Part shown: piece by piece, positions 26,937-38,340 of the stretch
How the letters are laid out: each line of letters starts with the position of its first letter
How positions within the stretch are numbered: the first letter of the stretch is position 1
From: Aquitalea palustris
GTDB taxonomy: Bacteria > Pseudomonadota > Gammaproteobacteria > Burkholderiales > Chromobacteriaceae
Assembly: GCF_003693445.1 (NCBI RefSeq)
Contig: NZ_RFAR01000012.1
Location: 1-64,000, forward strand
Length of the DNA stretch: 64,000 nucleotides
Direction of reading: 5' to 3'
The notes under the pieces: model-generated
Told to the model about the DNA's origin: nothing
The model's database searches: none
What the model saw: the letters and a program-made list of their open reading frames with translations, nothing else
Translations under genes and position numbers: made by a program

Positions 26937-29900
26937 TCATTCCTTGTGTCCTGCAGCAGCTTGCGCCCGTGCGCTGTCGCGCCATTGCTGGCACCACAGA
27001 CGGAAACGGTCCAGATAAAGGTAAACCACCGGTGTGGTGTAGAGGGTCAGCAGCTGGCTGAGCAGCAAGCCACCCACGATGGAAATGCCCAGCGGCGTGC
27101 GCATCTCGGCACCGTCGCCATGGCCCAGTGCCAGCGGCAGTGCGCCAAACAGCGCGGCCAGCGTGGTCATCATGATCGGCCGGAAGCGCAGCAGGCAGGC
27201 TTGCAGAATGGCCTCGTGCGAACTCAGGCCCTGTTCGCGCTCGGCGCTGAGGGCAAAGTCGATCATCATGATGGCATTTTTCTTGACGATGCCGATCAGC
27301 AGCAGCACGCCGATCAGCGCAATGATGTTGAACTCGCCACCAGTCGCCAGCAGGGCCAGCAAGGCTCCCACCCCGGCCGAGGGCAGCGTGGACAGGATGG
27401 TCAGCGGATGCACCACGCTTTCGTACAGCATGCCCAGCACGATATACACCGCCACCAATGCCGCCAGGATCAGCATGGGCTGGCTATCCAGCGAATCCTG
27501 AAAGGACTTGGCCGTGCCCTGGAAGCTGCCGTGTATCGACGAAGGCAGGCCGATTGCGGCGGTGGCCTTGTCGATGGCTGCCGTGGCATCGGACAACGAG
27601 GTGCCCGGCGGCAGGTTGAAGGATAGCGTGGTGGCGGCAAACTGGCTCTGGTGGTTGACCGATAGCGAGGTATTGGTCGCCTCCCAGCGGGCAAAGGCCG
27701 ACAGCGGAGTCGGGCTGCCGGATGGCGTCTGCAGATAGATGCTGCGCAGGCCTTCCGGGTTCTGCCAGAACTGCGGCGCCACTTCCAGCACCACATGGTA
27801 CTGGTTGAGCGGATTGTAAATGGTGGAAACCTGACGCTGGCCAAAGGCATCGTTCAGCACCGCGTCGACCTGCGACTGGGTCAGCCCCAGCCGGGCCATG
27901 GCATCGCGGTCAAAGGTCAGCGTGGTTTGCAGGCCCTTGATTTCCTGGTCGCTGCTGATGTCGGCCAGCATGGGCAGCTTTTGCAGCGCCTGCTGCACCT
28001 TGGGGGTCCAGCTGCGCAAGGCGTTCAGGTCATCGCCCTGCAAGGTGTACTGGTACTGGGCATTGGCCGCCCGGCCGCCGATGCGGATATCCTGCACCGA
28101 CTGCAAGAACAGCTGTGCCCCCGGCTCGCGCGCCAGCCGCTTGCGCAGGCGGGCGATCACCTGGTCGGCCGTTTCCGTGCGTTCACCCAGCGACTTCAGG
28201 CTGACAAACATATTGGCGGTATTGCGCTGGCCGCCACCGGTAAAGCCGATCACCTTGTCCACCGCCGGGTCCTGCCCCACCACGTCGATAAAGCGCTGCA
28301 GCTTCTGCTGCATGGCCTGGAAGGAAATGCTCTGGTCGGCCTTGATCATGCCGGTGAGGCGGCCGGTATCCTGCTGCGGGAAAAAGCCCTTGGGCACGAT
28401 CACGTACAAATAGACATTCAGGGCAATGGTGGCACCCAGTATCAGCATCATCAGCGGGCCGTGGCGCAAGGCCCAGCCCAGACTGCGCCGATAGCCGGCC
28501 AGCATGCGCTCGAATACGTTTTCGCTCCAGCGGAACAGCCGGCCCGGCGGCCGTTCGGCATGCGGTTTGAGCCAGCGGGCACACAGCATGGGGGTGGTGG
28601 TGAGCGACACCAGCAACGACACCATGATGGCCACCGACAAGGTGACGGCGAACTCGCGGAACAGCCGGCCGATGATGCCACCCATCATCAGGATGGGAAT
28701 GAATACCGCAATCAGCGAAATACTCATCGACAGCACGGTAAAGCCCACCTCGCGCGCACCCTGCAAGGCGGCCTGCAGCGGTTTCATGCCGTTTTCGATA
28801 TGGCGCGAGATGTTCTCCAGCACCACGATGGTATCGTCCACCACAAAGCCGGTGGCAATAGTCAGTGCCATCAGGCTGAGATTGTTGAGCGAAAAACCGC
28901 TCAGATACATCACCGCGAAGGTGCCTACCAGCGACACCGGCACGGTGATGGCGGGAATGGCGGTGGCACGGCCATTGCGCAAAAACAGGAAGACCACCAG
29001 GATCACCAGCGCAATGGAAATGACCAGCGAACGCTCCACCTCGGTCAAGGAGGCGCGGATGGTGGAGGTACGGTCCATCACCACCTGCATCTTGATGGCA
29101 GCGGGAATCGACGCCTGCAGCTGTGGCAACAGCGCATTCACCCGTTCCACGGTTTCGATGATGTTGGCACCGGGCTGGCGGAACAGGATGATCATCACCG
29201 CCGGCTGCTTGCCCAAAAGGCCGGCATTGCGCACGTCCAGTACCGAATCCTTCACCTCGGCCACGTCCGACACCCGCACCGCCGCACCGTTTTGATAGCT
29301 CACCACCAGCGGCAGATAGTCGCTGGCCTTGCCAGCCTGATCATTGGCCTGCACCTGCCAGTGCCGTTGTTCGTCTTCCAGATAGCCCTTGGGCCGGTTG
29401 GCATTGGTGCTGGTGATGGCTGCGCGCACCGTTTCCATGCCGATGCCGTAGTGGTTCAGTTGCAGCGGGTTCATTTCCACCCGCACCGCCGGCTGCGCTC
29501 CGCCGCCGATATTCACATCGCCAATACCCTCCACCTGGGCCAGTTTCTGGCCGAGGATGGAATCCGCCGCATCATACATCTGGCCACGGGTCAGCGAATC
29601 GGAGGTGAGGCCGATGATCATGATCGGTGCATCGGCCGGGTTCACCTTGCGGTAAGTCGGGTTGGACGGCATGCCGGTGGGCAGTAACGAACGGGCGGCA
29701 TTGATGGCCGCCTGCACATCGCGCGCTGCGCCGTTGATGTCGCGGTTGAGGTCGAACTGCAAGGTAATGCGGCTGGACGCCAGCGAGCTGGACGAGGTGA
29801 TTTCGGTCACCCCGGCAATACGCCCCAGCGCCCGCTCCAGCGGTGTGGCCACAGTGGCAGCCATGGTTTCCGGGCTGGCGCCGGGTAGCTTGGCACTGAC

Positions 29901-30038
29901 CGAGATGGTGGGAAAGTCCACCTGCGGCAAGGGCGATACCGGCAGCAGCTTGAAGGCCAGGAAACCCGCCAGCAGGATGGCCAGCGTCAGCAGCGTGGTG
30001 GCAATCGGCCGCCGGATGAAGGGTTCGGACGGAATCAT
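26937..30038 (-). CDS. muxC: RND multidrug efflux permease, second subunit (MuxC/MdtC type)
   Basis: A 1033-aa HAE1-type inner-membrane pump with twelve expected helices and two large periplasmic loops. [20 protein letters not shown] carries the Asp-Asp proton relay of transmembrane helix 4. The N-terminus [22 protein letters not shown] is typical. It starts inside the stop of the preceding permease gene (ATGA overlap at 30035-30038), so the two permeases are made together and probably form the heterotrimer known for MdtBC/MuxBC. Typical substrates of that group are bile salts, novobiocin and macrolides; not tested here. Confidence 0.94.
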   Translation of the reverse strand: MIPSEPFIRRPIATTLLTLAILLAGFLAFKLLPVSPLPQVDFPTISVSAKLPGASPETMAATVATPLERALGRIAGVTEITSSSSLASSRITLQFDLNRDINGAARDVQAAINAARSLLPTGMPSNPTYRKVNPADAPIMIIGLTSDSLTRGQMYDAADSILGQKLAQVEGIGDVNIGGGAQPAVRVEMNPLQLNHYGIGMETVRAAITSTNANRPKGYLEDEQRHWQVQANDQAGKASDYLPLVVSYQNGAAVRVSDVAEVKDSVLDVRNAGLLGKQPAVMIILFRQPGANIIETVERVNALLPQLQASIPAAIKMQVVMDRTSTIRASLTEVERSLVISIALVILVVFLFLRNGRATAIPAITVPVSLVGTFAVMYLSGFSLNNLSLMALTIATGFVVDDTIVVLENISRHIENGMKPLQAALQGAREVGFTVLSMSISLIAVFIPILMMGGIIGRLFREFAVTLSVAIMVSLLVSLTTTPMLCARWLKPHAERPPGRLFRWSENVFERMLAGYRRSLGWALRHGPLMMLILGATIALNVYLYVIVPKGFFPQQDTGRLTGMIKADQSISFQAMQQKLQRFIDVVGQDPAVDKVIGFTGGGQRNTANMFVSLKSLGERTETADQVIARLRKRLAREPGAQLFLQSVQDIRIGGRAANAQYQYTLQGDDLNALRSWTPKVQQALQKLPMLADISSDQEIKGLQTTLTFDRDAMARLGLTQSQVDAVLNDAFGQRQVSTIYNPLNQYHVVLEVAPQFWQNPEGLRSIYLQTPSGSPTPLSAFARWEATNTSLSVNHQSQFAATTLSFNLPPGTSLSDATAAIDKATAAIGLPSSIHGSFQGTAKSFQDSLDSQPMLILAALVAVYIVLGMLYESVVHPLTILSTLPSAGVGALLALLATGGEFNIIALIGVLLLIGIVKKNAIMMIDFALSAEREQGLSSHEAILQACLLRFRPIMMTTLAALFGALPLALGHGDGAEMRTPLGISIVGGLLLSQLLTLYTTPVVYLYLDRFRLWCQQWRDSARAQAAAGHKE

Positions 30039-33000
30039 GCCCCGGCCTCATCTGCCGCGGTTTCCGGCGGGCGGCGGAAACGCCGTGCCAGCCGGTCGAA
30101 GGCCAGGTAGATCACCGGCGTGGTAAACAAGGTCAGCACCTGGCTGACCATCAGGCCGCCCACCATGGTGACCCCCAGCGGCGAGCGCAGCTCGGAACCC
30201 ATGCCGCCCCCCAGCATCAGCGGCAGCGCGCCCAACAGTGCCGCCATGGTGGTCATCAGGATGGGACGGAAGCGCAGCAGGCAAGCCTGGTAGATGGCAT
30301 CACGCGGGCTCATGCCCTGCTCGCGCTCGGCCTCCAGCGCGAAGTCGATCATCATGATGGCGTTTTTCTTGACGATGCCGATCAGCAGGATGATGCCGAT
30401 GATGGCAATCACCGACAGATCGTTGCCGGACACCAGCAAGGCCAGCAAGGCACCAATACCGGCCGAGGGTAGCGTGGACAAGATGGTAATGGGATGAATA
30501 TAGCTCTCGTACAGCACGCCCAGCACGATATACATGGTGACGATGGCCGCCAGGATCAGCCACAGCGTGTTGCTGAGCGAAGCCTGGAAGGCCAGCGCCG
30601 CCCCCTGGAACTTGGTATCGAGGCTGGCCGGCATGCCCAGATCGGCCTCGGCCTGTCGGATGGCCTCCACCGCCGGCCCCAGTGCCGCCCCCTTGGCCAG
30701 GTTGAACGACACCGTGGTGGTGGGGAACTGCCCCAGATGGTTGATGGTGAGCGCGGTGGGGCGCTCCTCGATGCTGGCCACGGTATCCAGCGGCACCGGG
30801 CCGCCACTGGCGGTAGGCACATAAATGCCCTTGAGCGACAGCGGGCCACGCTGGCTTTGCGCATCCACTTCCAGCACCACGCGGTACTGGTTGGTCTGGG
30901 TGAAGATGGTGGAAATCAGCCGCTGGCCGAAGGCATCGTACAAGGCATTGTCGATGGCGGCGGTGGTCACCCCCAACCGGGCGGCCGCGTCACGGTTGAT
31001 GTTGACGTAGGCCTGCAAGCCCTTGTCCTGCAAGTCGCTGGCCACATCCGCCAGCTCCGGCAATTGATTCAGCTTGTGCACCAGCTTGGGCACCCACAGC
31101 GACAGGTCGTCCGGGCTGGTGGCCTGCAGGGTGAACTGGTACTGGGTGCGGCTGACGCGGGTGTCGATGGACAAATCCTGCACCGGCTGCAGATACAGCG
31201 ACATGCCCGGCACATCAGCCGCGTGCTGCTGCAAGCGCGCCAGCACGGTGCGGATATCATCGCGCTCGGCCTTGGGCTTGAGATTGATCTGCAGCCGGCC
31301 ACTATTGAGCGAAGCATTATTGCCATCCACCCCGATAAACGACGACAGGCTGTCCACCGCCGGGTCTTTCAGCAAAACCTCCGCCAGTTGCTGCTGCTTC
31401 TGCGCCATGGCCGAGAAGGAAATGGTTTGCGCCGCCTCGCTGCTACCCATGATGGCGCCGGTATCCTGCAGCGGGAAAAAGCCCTTGGGCACCGCCATGT
31501 ACAGCAAGACCGTCATGACCAGTGTTCCCACCGCCACCAGCAAGGTGAGCTTTTGCCGCTCCAGCACCCAGCTGAGCATCTGGCCGTAACGGGCAATGAT
31601 GCGGTCGAAGAAGGCACCGCTGGCGTGGTAGAAACGGCCCTGTTTTTCCTCCGGCACATGCTTGAGCAGGCGCGCGCACATCATCGGCGTCAAGGTCAGT
31701 GAAATGAAGGCAGAAATCAGGATGGACACCGCCAGCGTGATGGCAAACTCGCGGAACAAGCGCCCCACCACATCACCCATGAACAGCAGCGGAATCAGCA
31801 CCGCAATCAGCGAAAAGGTGAGCGAGATGATGGTGAAGCCGATCTGCTGCGAGCCCTTCAGCGCTGCCGCCAGCGGTTTTTCGCCCTCCTCGATATAGCG
31901 GGCGATGTTTTCGATCATCACGATGGCATCGTCCACCACAAAGCCGGTGGCAATGGTCAACGCCATCAGCGTGAGGTTGTTGATGGAGAAACCGGTGAGG
32001 TACATCACGCCAAAGGTGCCGACCAGCGACAAGGGCACGGCCACCGCCGGAATGATGGTGGCCGGCACATTGCGCAGAAAGACGAAGATCACCATCACCA
32101 CTAGCGCAATGGCCAGCAGCAGTTCGAACTCGACATCTTCCACCGAGGCACGGATGGTGACGGTGCGGTCACTCAGCACTTTCACATCCACCGCACCGGG
32201 CAGGCTGCCTTGCAATTGCGGCAGCAGTGCCTTGATGCGGTCGGTTACCTGGATGACATTGGCACCCGGCTGGCGCTGCACATTGAGGATGATGGACGGC
32301 GTGTTGCCAGCCCAGGCGGCCAGCCGCAAGTTTTCTGCGGCATCCACCACCCGCGCCACATCGCGCAGCCGCACCGCAGCACCGTTCTGATAGGCCACGA
32401 TGATGCTTTTGTATTCCTCGGCCGATTTCAGCTGGTCGTTGCCATCCACGGTGGAAGCCTGCTGCGGGCCATCAAAACTGCCCTTGGCCTGATTCACATT
32501 GGCATTGCCGATGGCGGTGCGGATGTCCTCCAGCGTCAGGCCGCGTGCCGCCAGCGCCTTGGGATTGCTCTGGATGCGTACCGCGGGACGTTGTCCACCA
32601 CTGAGGCTGACCAGCCCCACTCCCGGCACTTGCGATAGTTTTTGTGCCAGACGGGTATCGACCAGGTCTTCCAGCTGGGTCAACGGCAGGGTGTCCGAGC
32701 TGACGGCAATGGTGAGGATGGGCGTGTCGGCCGGGTTCACCTTGTTGTAGATCGGCGGATTGGGCAGGTCGCTGGGCAAGAGATTGCCAGCCGCGTTGAT
32801 GGCAGCCTGCACTTCCTGCTCGGCCACATCCAGCGTCAGCTCCAGGCTGAACTGCAGGGTGATCACCGAAGCACCACCGGAGCTGGTGGAGGTCATCTGA
32901 CTCAGGCCGGGCATCTGGCCGAACTGCCGTTCCAGCGGCGCGGTAATGGACGAGGTAATGACTTCCGGACTGGCCCCCGGGTACTGGGTCACCACCTGGA

Positions 33001-33133
33001 TGGTGGGATAATCCACCTCGGGTAGCGCCGATACCGGCAGCAGCTTCCAAGCGACGATGCCGGTCAGCAGGATGGCCAGCATCAGCAAGGTGGTGGCCAC
33101 CGGCCGCAGGATGAACGGACGTGAGGGATTCAT
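30035..33133 (-). CDS. muxB: RND multidrug efflux permease, first subunit (MuxB/MdtB type)
   Basis: A 1032-aa RND permease closely similar in layout to the next gene. [20 protein letters not shown] holds the helix-4 Asp pair; [22 protein letters not shown] is the first helix. Two adjacent RND permeases of near-equal length, behind a single membrane fusion protein, is the MdtABC/MuxABC signature. It follows the fusion protein gene by 15 bases. Confidence 0.94.
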   Translation of the reverse strand: MNPSRPFILRPVATTLLMLAILLTGIVAWKLLPVSALPEVDYPTIQVVTQYPGASPEVITSSITAPLERQFGQMPGLSQMTSTSSGGASVITLQFSLELTLDVAEQEVQAAINAAGNLLPSDLPNPPIYNKVNPADTPILTIAVSSDTLPLTQLEDLVDTRLAQKLSQVPGVGLVSLSGGQRPAVRIQSNPKALAARGLTLEDIRTAIGNANVNQAKGSFDGPQQASTVDGNDQLKSAEEYKSIIVAYQNGAAVRLRDVARVVDAAENLRLAAWAGNTPSIILNVQRQPGANVIQVTDRIKALLPQLQGSLPGAVDVKVLSDRTVTIRASVEDVEFELLLAIALVVMVIFVFLRNVPATIIPAVAVPLSLVGTFGVMYLTGFSINNLTLMALTIATGFVVDDAIVMIENIARYIEEGEKPLAAALKGSQQIGFTIISLTFSLIAVLIPLLFMGDVVGRLFREFAITLAVSILISAFISLTLTPMMCARLLKHVPEEKQGRFYHASGAFFDRIIARYGQMLSWVLERQKLTLLVAVGTLVMTVLLYMAVPKGFFPLQDTGAIMGSSEAAQTISFSAMAQKQQQLAEVLLKDPAVDSLSSFIGVDGNNASLNSGRLQINLKPKAERDDIRTVLARLQQHAADVPGMSLYLQPVQDLSIDTRVSRTQYQFTLQATSPDDLSLWVPKLVHKLNQLPELADVASDLQDKGLQAYVNINRDAAARLGVTTAAIDNALYDAFGQRLISTIFTQTNQYRVVLEVDAQSQRGPLSLKGIYVPTASGGPVPLDTVASIEERPTALTINHLGQFPTTTVSFNLAKGAALGPAVEAIRQAEADLGMPASLDTKFQGAALAFQASLSNTLWLILAAIVTMYIVLGVLYESYIHPITILSTLPSAGIGALLALLVSGNDLSVIAIIGIILLIGIVKKNAIMMIDFALEAEREQGMSPRDAIYQACLLRFRPILMTTMAALLGALPLMLGGGMGSELRSPLGVTMVGGLMVSQVLTLFTTPVIYLAFDRLARRFRRPPETAADEAGA

Positions 33134-33148
33134 ACCGTATTCCTGGGC

Positions 33149-34414
33149 TTAGTTAGAGTCAGAGGCATGCTGGCGCTTGCCGCTCCAGCCGCCACTGGCA
33201 TCGTGCTGGCGGTGCTTGCCCTTGCCTGCTCCCTCGTTGCTGCCGGCCTGTTGCGCCGCACGGTCGATCACCTTGATCTGGGCACCGTCACGCAGCTTGT
33301 CCAGCCCGTCCACCACCACTTTCTGTCCGGGCTTCACTCCTTCTTCGATAATGGTGTTGTCGCCCGATACCGCCCCCAGCTTCACCTTGCTGATGCTGAC
33401 GGTCTGGTCCGGATTGACGGTATAGACATAGCTGCCCACCTTGCCCAGCTGCAAGGCTACACTCGGCAGCAGCGTGGCTCCGCTCTGTACACCCAGCTGC
33501 AAATGCACGTTGACAAACTGGTTGGGGAACAGCGCCTCATCGGCATTGGCAAAGCGGGCCTTGAGATTGACCGTACCGGTACTGGTGCTCAGCTGGTTGT
33601 CGATGGCCAGCAGTTCGCCATCGGCCAGCTTGTGGCGGTTATCGCGGTCCCAGGCTTCCACCTGCAATTTGCCCTTGGCAGCACGGGCTGCCGCCAGCAC
33701 CTGGCTGAGGCTGACCTCGGGAATGGCAAACACCACATTGATGGGCTGGGTCTGGGTAATCACCACCACGCCATTGGTGTCGCTGGCATGCACGATATTG
33801 CCCGGATCGACCTGGCGCAGACCGGCGCGGCCGGCTACGGGGGCGGTCACCCGGCTGTAATCGAGCTGCAGACGGGCATTGGCCACAGCGCCCTGATCCA
33901 GCTTCACCGTACCCTGATACTGGCGCACCAGCGCTTGCTGGGTATCAACCTGCTGCTTGGCAATGGAGTTCTGGGCCTGGAGCTGCTGGTAGCGTGCCAG
34001 ATCGAGCTGGGCGTTTTGCAGCAAGGCCTGATCACGCAGCAACTGGCCTTCGACCTGGGTCAGGGCGGCCTGATAGGGACGCGGGTCCAGTTCGGCCAGC
34101 AGCTGGCCTTTCTGGACGGGCTGCCCCTCTTCAAAATGCAGGGCCATCAGTTGGCCATCCACCCGGCTGTGCACGGTAACGGTATTGGGCGAGTTCACCG
34201 TGCCCAGCGCCCCCAGCTGCAAGGGCGCATCCTGCCGGCTCACCGTGGCCACTGCCACCGCAATCGGCCCGCCGCCTTTGCGCTGCTGTGCGCTGGCGGC
34301 ATCTGCCGCCGCCGTGCGATGACTGTTCCACCACCACCCGCCCGCCGCCAACACCAACAACAGCAGGGAAACATTGCGCAGGGTATGCGTGGACTTGGCA
34401 GCGGTATCGGACAT
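33149..34414 (-). CDS. muxA: RND efflux membrane fusion protein (MuxA/MdtA type)
   Basis: Periplasmic adaptor of 421 aa. An N-terminal signal/anchor helix (LLLLVLAAGGWWW, residues about 17-29) precedes the barrel-sandwich part VTVHSRVDGQLMALHFEEGQPVQKGQLLAELD and a helical hairpin; the beta-barrel follows with VVVITQTQPINVVFAIPE. The tail after about 395 is Gly/Lys/His/Ser-rich and probably disordered. First gene of the muxABC-opmB operon. Confidence 0.93.
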   Translation of the reverse strand: MSDTAAKSTHTLRNVSLLLLVLAAGGWWWNSHRTAAADAASAQQRKGGGPIAVAVATVSRQDAPLQLGALGTVNSPNTVTVHSRVDGQLMALHFEEGQPVQKGQLLAELDPRPYQAALTQVEGQLLRDQALLQNAQLDLARYQQLQAQNSIAKQQVDTQQALVRQYQGTVKLDQGAVANARLQLDYSRVTAPVAGRAGLRQVDPGNIVHASDTNGVVVITQTQPINVVFAIPEVSLSQVLAAARAAKGKLQVEAWDRDNRHKLADGELLAIDNQLSTSTGTVNLKARFANADEALFPNQFVNVHLQLGVQSGATLLPSVALQLGKVGSYVYTVNPDQTVSISKVKLGAVSGDNTIIEEGVKPGQKVVVDGLDKLRDGAQIKVIDRAAQQAGSNEGAGKGKHRQHDASGGWSGKRQHASDSN

Positions 34415-34544
34415 GATGGATTTCCGGGATACGCCCCTGACAACAAGCCAGGAGCGGTCAGCAGTAGTAAACAGGGCAGCAGGCCCACCCTAGAACAAGT
34501 GGCGATGATAGGCAATCGACATGACACTGCCTATAGCCAACATG

Positions 34545-34572
34545 TTTATAGATGTTAATCGGCGTGAAGCAA
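34545..34572 (-). promoter_or_regulatory. Candidate promoter of the efflux operon
   Basis: On the minus strand TTGCTT (34567-34572), a 16-base spacer and TATAAA (34545-34550), giving a leader of about 125 bases to the muxA ATG at 34414. Confidence 0.35.
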
Positions 34573-34663
34573 TCACGCCAGCCAAGGCCGGCCGGCGCTG
34601 CCAGCGGTGTGACCACTGCGGAGTGACATGCAAATAAGGCATGGCAGACCTGTAGTCACCAAC

Positions 34664-34692
34664 AAAAAAAACCGCCCTGCATGGCAGGGCGG
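34664..34692 (-). terminator. Terminator after ponA
   Basis: On the minus strand CCGCCCTGC and GCAGGGCGG form a 9-bp stem with a 3-base loop, followed by eight T-rich bases, about 45 bases after the ponA stop. Confidence 0.88.
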
Positions 34693-34735
34693 GATAGTGA
34701 TTTGCATTGCAGAATGCGCTGGAGGCAGCTGCCGT

Positions 34736-37108
34736 CTAGAACAGCAACTCCTTGACGTTCTCTACTGCATCCTTGGCTGCAGGCGCATTCGGATCCTTGG
34801 CCGTCGCATCATCTACCGCAGCATCCGAGGCATTGCTGCCAGGCACCGTGCCGTGATTGTCGATCTTCAGCTCAGGGTTGGTTTTCTGGAACTCTTCATA
34901 GTAGTACTCGTCGCCACCGCGCTGGCCAGCACCTGGCTTCACCACGATGCCTGCCGGTACCGGCAGCTCCACCTCGGGCACGCCCTTGAGCGCATTGGCC
35001 ATGTAGTTCATCCATACCGGCAAGGCCGCCGTGCCGCCATAGCCGTAACGGCCCAGCGAGCGCGGCTGGTCGTAGCCCACCCAGGTGGCCGCTACCAGGT
35101 TGGGATTGAAGCCGACAAACCAGGCATCTTTCCAGTCGCTGGTGGTACCGGTCTTGCCGGCCAGATCCATGCGCCCCAGGCTCATGGCCTTGGCCGCCGT
35201 ACCATAGCGCACCACGTCCTTCAGCATGGAAGTCATGATGAAGGCGTTACGCGGATCGATGGCCTGGGTGGCGTTCTGCCCGGCCACTGCCGGCTGGGTC
35301 TTGGCCAGCACATGACCGGATTGGTCTTCGATACGATCAATAAAGAAGGCCTTGATGCGGTAGCCACCATTGGAGAACACCGAATAACCCTCGGCCATCT
35401 GCAGCGGCGTGGCCGCACCGGCACCCAGCGCCATGGTCAGATAGGCCGGATGCTGCTTGGGCGAGAAACCGAAGCGCTGGATGTATTGCTGGGCATAATC
35501 CGTCCCCACCGCCATCAGCAACCGTACCGACACCAGGTTCTTGGACTGGGTCAGCGCACGACGCAGGCTGATCAGACCGGCAAACTTGCCATCGTCGTTC
35601 TTCGGCTCCCAGCTGGGCGAACCGGGTGCGCCCGGCACCGTCAGCGGGGCATCATTGAACAGAGTGGATGGGGTAATGCCACGCTCGATGCCAGAAGAAT
35701 AAATAAAGGGTTTGAAGGTGGAGCCGGGCTGACGCCAGGCCTGGGTCACGTGATTGAAGCTGCGACGGTTGAAGTCGAAGCCGCCCACCAGCGACTTGAT
35801 GGCACCGCTACGCGGATCCATCGAGACAAATGCCCCTTCGACATCCGGCATCTGTACGATTTCCCAATAGCCTTTTTCATGGGCACGCACCCGGATGACA
35901 GCACCGCGACGGATCTGCTTGTCGGCTGCCAGCTTGGGATTGAGCGCACGACGGGCAAACTCCAGCCCCGCCCCCTTGATGACCGCCACCTTGCCGCCAC
36001 GCATATAAGCGCGCACTTCAGCCGGGCTGGCCGACAAGACGATAGCCGCCTGCATGTCGCCGCTGTCGCGAATTTCAGACAGTGCATCATCCAGTGCTTC
36101 GGTCTGGTCTTCCCCCTCAGCCGAGGCCAGGTCGATATAGCTCTCCGGTGCGCGATAACCCTGCTTGCGATCAAAGTCGAGCAGGCCGGCACGCAGCGCG
36201 TCATAGGCCCATTGCTGGTGGTGACTGTCCAGCGTGGTGTACACCTTGTAGCCCTCGGTGTAGGCCGCATCCTTGTAGCGCTCGTACATGGCCTGACGCA
36301 CCATTTCCGCCACATACAGGGCTGGCTGGTTGCTATCGACCGTGGCGCTGGCCAGCTGCAGAGGCTCTTTTACGGCAGCGTCATATTGATCTTGCGTAAT
36401 GAAATTGAGCTCACGCATGCGTCGCAGCACATACTGCTGACGCAGCCGGGCACGGTCAGGATTGACGATGGGATTGTAGGCCGAAGGTGCCTTGGGCAAA
36501 CCGGCAAGCATGGCCATCTCGGCCACGCTCAAGTCGGTGATTGGCTTGCCGAAATAAGCTTGTGCCGCAGCAGAAAAACCGTAAGCGCGCTGCCCAAGAT
36601 AGATCTGATTGAAGTAAAGCTCGAGAATCTGATCCTTGGAAAGCGTATGTTCGATTTTGAAAGCGAGCAAGGCTTCATTAAACTTGCGCGTGAAAGTCTT
36701 TTCACTGGACAGGAAGAAGTTCTTGGCCACCTGCATGGTGATGGTACTGGCACCGGAACGGGCATGACCGGACACCAGATTGCCGACGGCAGCGCGCATG
36801 ACCCCGACGTAATCCACGCCGCTGTGCTGGTAGAATCGCTCGTCTTCGGCAGCCAGCAAAGCCTGTTTCATCAGTTGCGGGACTTCATGGATGCGCGCAA
36901 AAGAGCGCCGCTCCTCGCCAAACTCACCCAGCAACTGGCCATCTGCCGAGTAGACGCGCAGTGGAATTTTTGGACGGTAATCCGTCAGCACATCAAGACT
37001 TGGCAAACGCGGGTAGGTTATGATGATCGCAATGGCTGCCGCACCGGCTGCCAGAACGGCCCCACCAATAACCAGACCGGCCAAAATCGCAAGAAGTCGT
37101 TTGAACAT
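34736..37108 (-). CDS. ponA: Penicillin-binding protein 1A
   Basis: Bifunctional peptidoglycan synthase of 790 aa. A single N-terminal membrane helix (residues about 5-29) is followed by the glycosyltransferase domain with EDERFYQHSGVDY and then the transpeptidase domain with PGSTFKPF (active Ser in the STFK box) and LAGKTGTTSDWKDAW (KTG box). Start ATG 37108 (MFKRLLAILAGL) fits the family; a longer frame to 37174 does not. Divergent from pilM, the arrangement conserved in Neisseria and relatives. The C-terminus is Ala/Asp-rich and probably disordered. Confidence 0.96.
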   Translation of the reverse strand: MFKRLLAILAGLVIGGAVLAAGAAAIAIIITYPRLPSLDVLTDYRPKIPLRVYSADGQLLGEFGEERRSFARIHEVPQLMKQALLAAEDERFYQHSGVDYVGVMRAAVGNLVSGHARSGASTITMQVAKNFFLSSEKTFTRKFNEALLAFKIEHTLSKDQILELYFNQIYLGQRAYGFSAAAQAYFGKPITDLSVAEMAMLAGLPKAPSAYNPIVNPDRARLRQQYVLRRMRELNFITQDQYDAAVKEPLQLASATVDSNQPALYVAEMVRQAMYERYKDAAYTEGYKVYTTLDSHHQQWAYDALRAGLLDFDRKQGYRAPESYIDLASAEGEDQTEALDDALSEIRDSGDMQAAIVLSASPAEVRAYMRGGKVAVIKGAGLEFARRALNPKLAADKQIRRGAVIRVRAHEKGYWEIVQMPDVEGAFVSMDPRSGAIKSLVGGFDFNRRSFNHVTQAWRQPGSTFKPFIYSSGIERGITPSTLFNDAPLTVPGAPGSPSWEPKNDDGKFAGLISLRRALTQSKNLVSVRLLMAVGTDYAQQYIQRFGFSPKQHPAYLTMALGAGAATPLQMAEGYSVFSNGGYRIKAFFIDRIEDQSGHVLAKTQPAVAGQNATQAIDPRNAFIMTSMLKDVVRYGTAAKAMSLGRMDLAGKTGTTSDWKDAWFVGFNPNLVAATWVGYDQPRSLGRYGYGGTAALPVWMNYMANALKGVPEVELPVPAGIVVKPGAGQRGGDEYYYEEFQKTNPELKIDNHGTVPGSNASDAAVDDATAKDPNAPAAKDAVENVKELLF

Positions 37109-37227
37109 AATTACAAATAGGCTTTCGGAAGAAAGCGGATTATAACGTCTTGTGGGAATAAGCAAGACAAACATTGACCGCGATGGTGCAAAAACTGTCG
37201 CACTAGACCTATTCGGGGCCTTAACTG

Positions 37228-38340
37228 ATGCTATCCGACAAATTACGGTTCGGGACAGATTGGCTGGATCAGCTTGGATTGGGGAAGTCCAAGAGTGTTC
37301 CCTTGCTCGGTCTTGATATCAGCACCACGTCCATCAAGCTAGTCGAGCTTTCCAGATCCGGCAAGAATTATCAGATTGAGCGTTACGTCATTGAAGCCCT
37401 GCCCAAGGACGCTGTTTCCGAAGGCAATCTGGTTGATATCGAAGGAATTTCCGACTCGGTGCGCAAGGCCTGGAAGCGCCTGGGCAGCCCGATCAAGAAC
37501 GTCGCCATCGCCATTCCCACCTCGATGGCGATTTACAAAAAGCTGTTGGTACCGGTCAGCCAGTCCGAAGACATGGAAGGCATGATCGAATCGGAAGCCA
37601 ACCAGATCATTCCCTTCCCGCTGGAAGAGGTGAACCTGGATTACCAGGTGCTTGGCCCCTCCAGCAGCAGCCTGGACGACCTGGAAGTGCTGCTGTGCGC
37701 TGCCCGCAAGGAAAAAGTGGAAGAACGCGTGGCCGTGGTGGAAATGGCCGGCCTGCGCGCCCAACTGGTCGATGTGGAATCATTTGCCATGATGACCGCT
37801 TTCGAACAGATCCAGCAGCAATTGCCCGATCACGGCATGAATCAGACTTTCGCCCTGTTCGATATCGGCGCCACCAAGATTCATTGCAACGTCATCCGTA
37901 ACGGCCAGCAAATCTACTACCGCGAGCAGGTATTTGGCGGACAGCAGCTGACCCGCGACATCCAGCGCCGCTATGGCATCAGCTTTGATGAAGCCGAAAA
38001 CGGCAAGCGCAGCATGGCCATGCCGGACGGCTACGAATCGGAACTGATGCATCCTTTCGTCGATTCGCTGGCACAGGAAATCCAGCGCGCACTGCAATTT
38101 TTCTACACCACCGTCAGCGTGTCGCAATACCTGCGCGTGGACTACATCCTGCTGGGCGGTGGCTGCAGCATGCTGCCAGGGCTGGATGATGCCGTGGCTT
38201 CGCGCACCCAGATCAGCACCATGATCGCCAACCCCTTCACCTCCATGGTGCAATCCAGCTCGATCCGGCTGAAAGAACTGTTGCTGGACGCACCGGCACT
38301 GCTGATTGCCTGCGGCCTGGCCATGCGGAGGTTTGACTGA
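37228..38340 (+). CDS. pilM: Type IV pilus inner-membrane platform protein PilM
   Basis: Cytoplasmic actin-like protein of 370 aa that binds the PilN N-terminus and links the alignment complex to the pilus motor. Actin-fold signatures are LLGLDISTTSIKLVEL (phosphate 1) and FALFDIGATKIHCNVI (phosphate 2). It heads pilMNOPQ; the stop overlaps the pilN start (TGATG at 38338). A 119-bp divergent region with ponA holds the promoters. Confidence 0.96.
   Translation: MLSDKLRFGTDWLDQLGLGKSKSVPLLGLDISTTSIKLVELSRSGKNYQIERYVIEALPKDAVSEGNLVDIEGISDSVRKAWKRLGSPIKNVAIAIPTSMAIYKKLLVPVSQSEDMEGMIESEANQIIPFPLEEVNLDYQVLGPSSSSLDDLEVLLCAARKEKVEERVAVVEMAGLRAQLVDVESFAMMTAFEQIQQQLPDHGMNQTFALFDIGATKIHCNVIRNGQQIYYREQVFGGQQLTRDIQRRYGISFDEAENGKRSMAMPDGYESELMHPFVDSLAQEIQRALQFFYTTVSVSQYLRVDYILLGGGCSMLPGLDDAVASRTQISTMIANPFTSMVQSSSIRLKELLLDAPALLIACGLAMRRFD

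Larger units (their letters stand above)
34415..34735. other. 321-bp intergenic region upstream of muxA
   Basis: Contains the ponA terminator (34664-34692) and a candidate muxA promoter (34545-34572). No protein or RNA gene is evident. No palindromic operator or efflux regulator gene is adjacent. Confidence 0.6.

Noticed and set aside
27795-29687. 630-codon plus-strand open frame
   Set aside because: Antisense to the MuxC gene. Its composition (His/Gln/Ala/Gly-rich) is the usual shadow of a GC-rich gene, and the opposite frame is a complete RND protein.
34628-37120. 830-codon plus-strand open frame
   Set aside because: Antisense to ponA, which has all PBP1A motifs. No recognised domain in the shadow.
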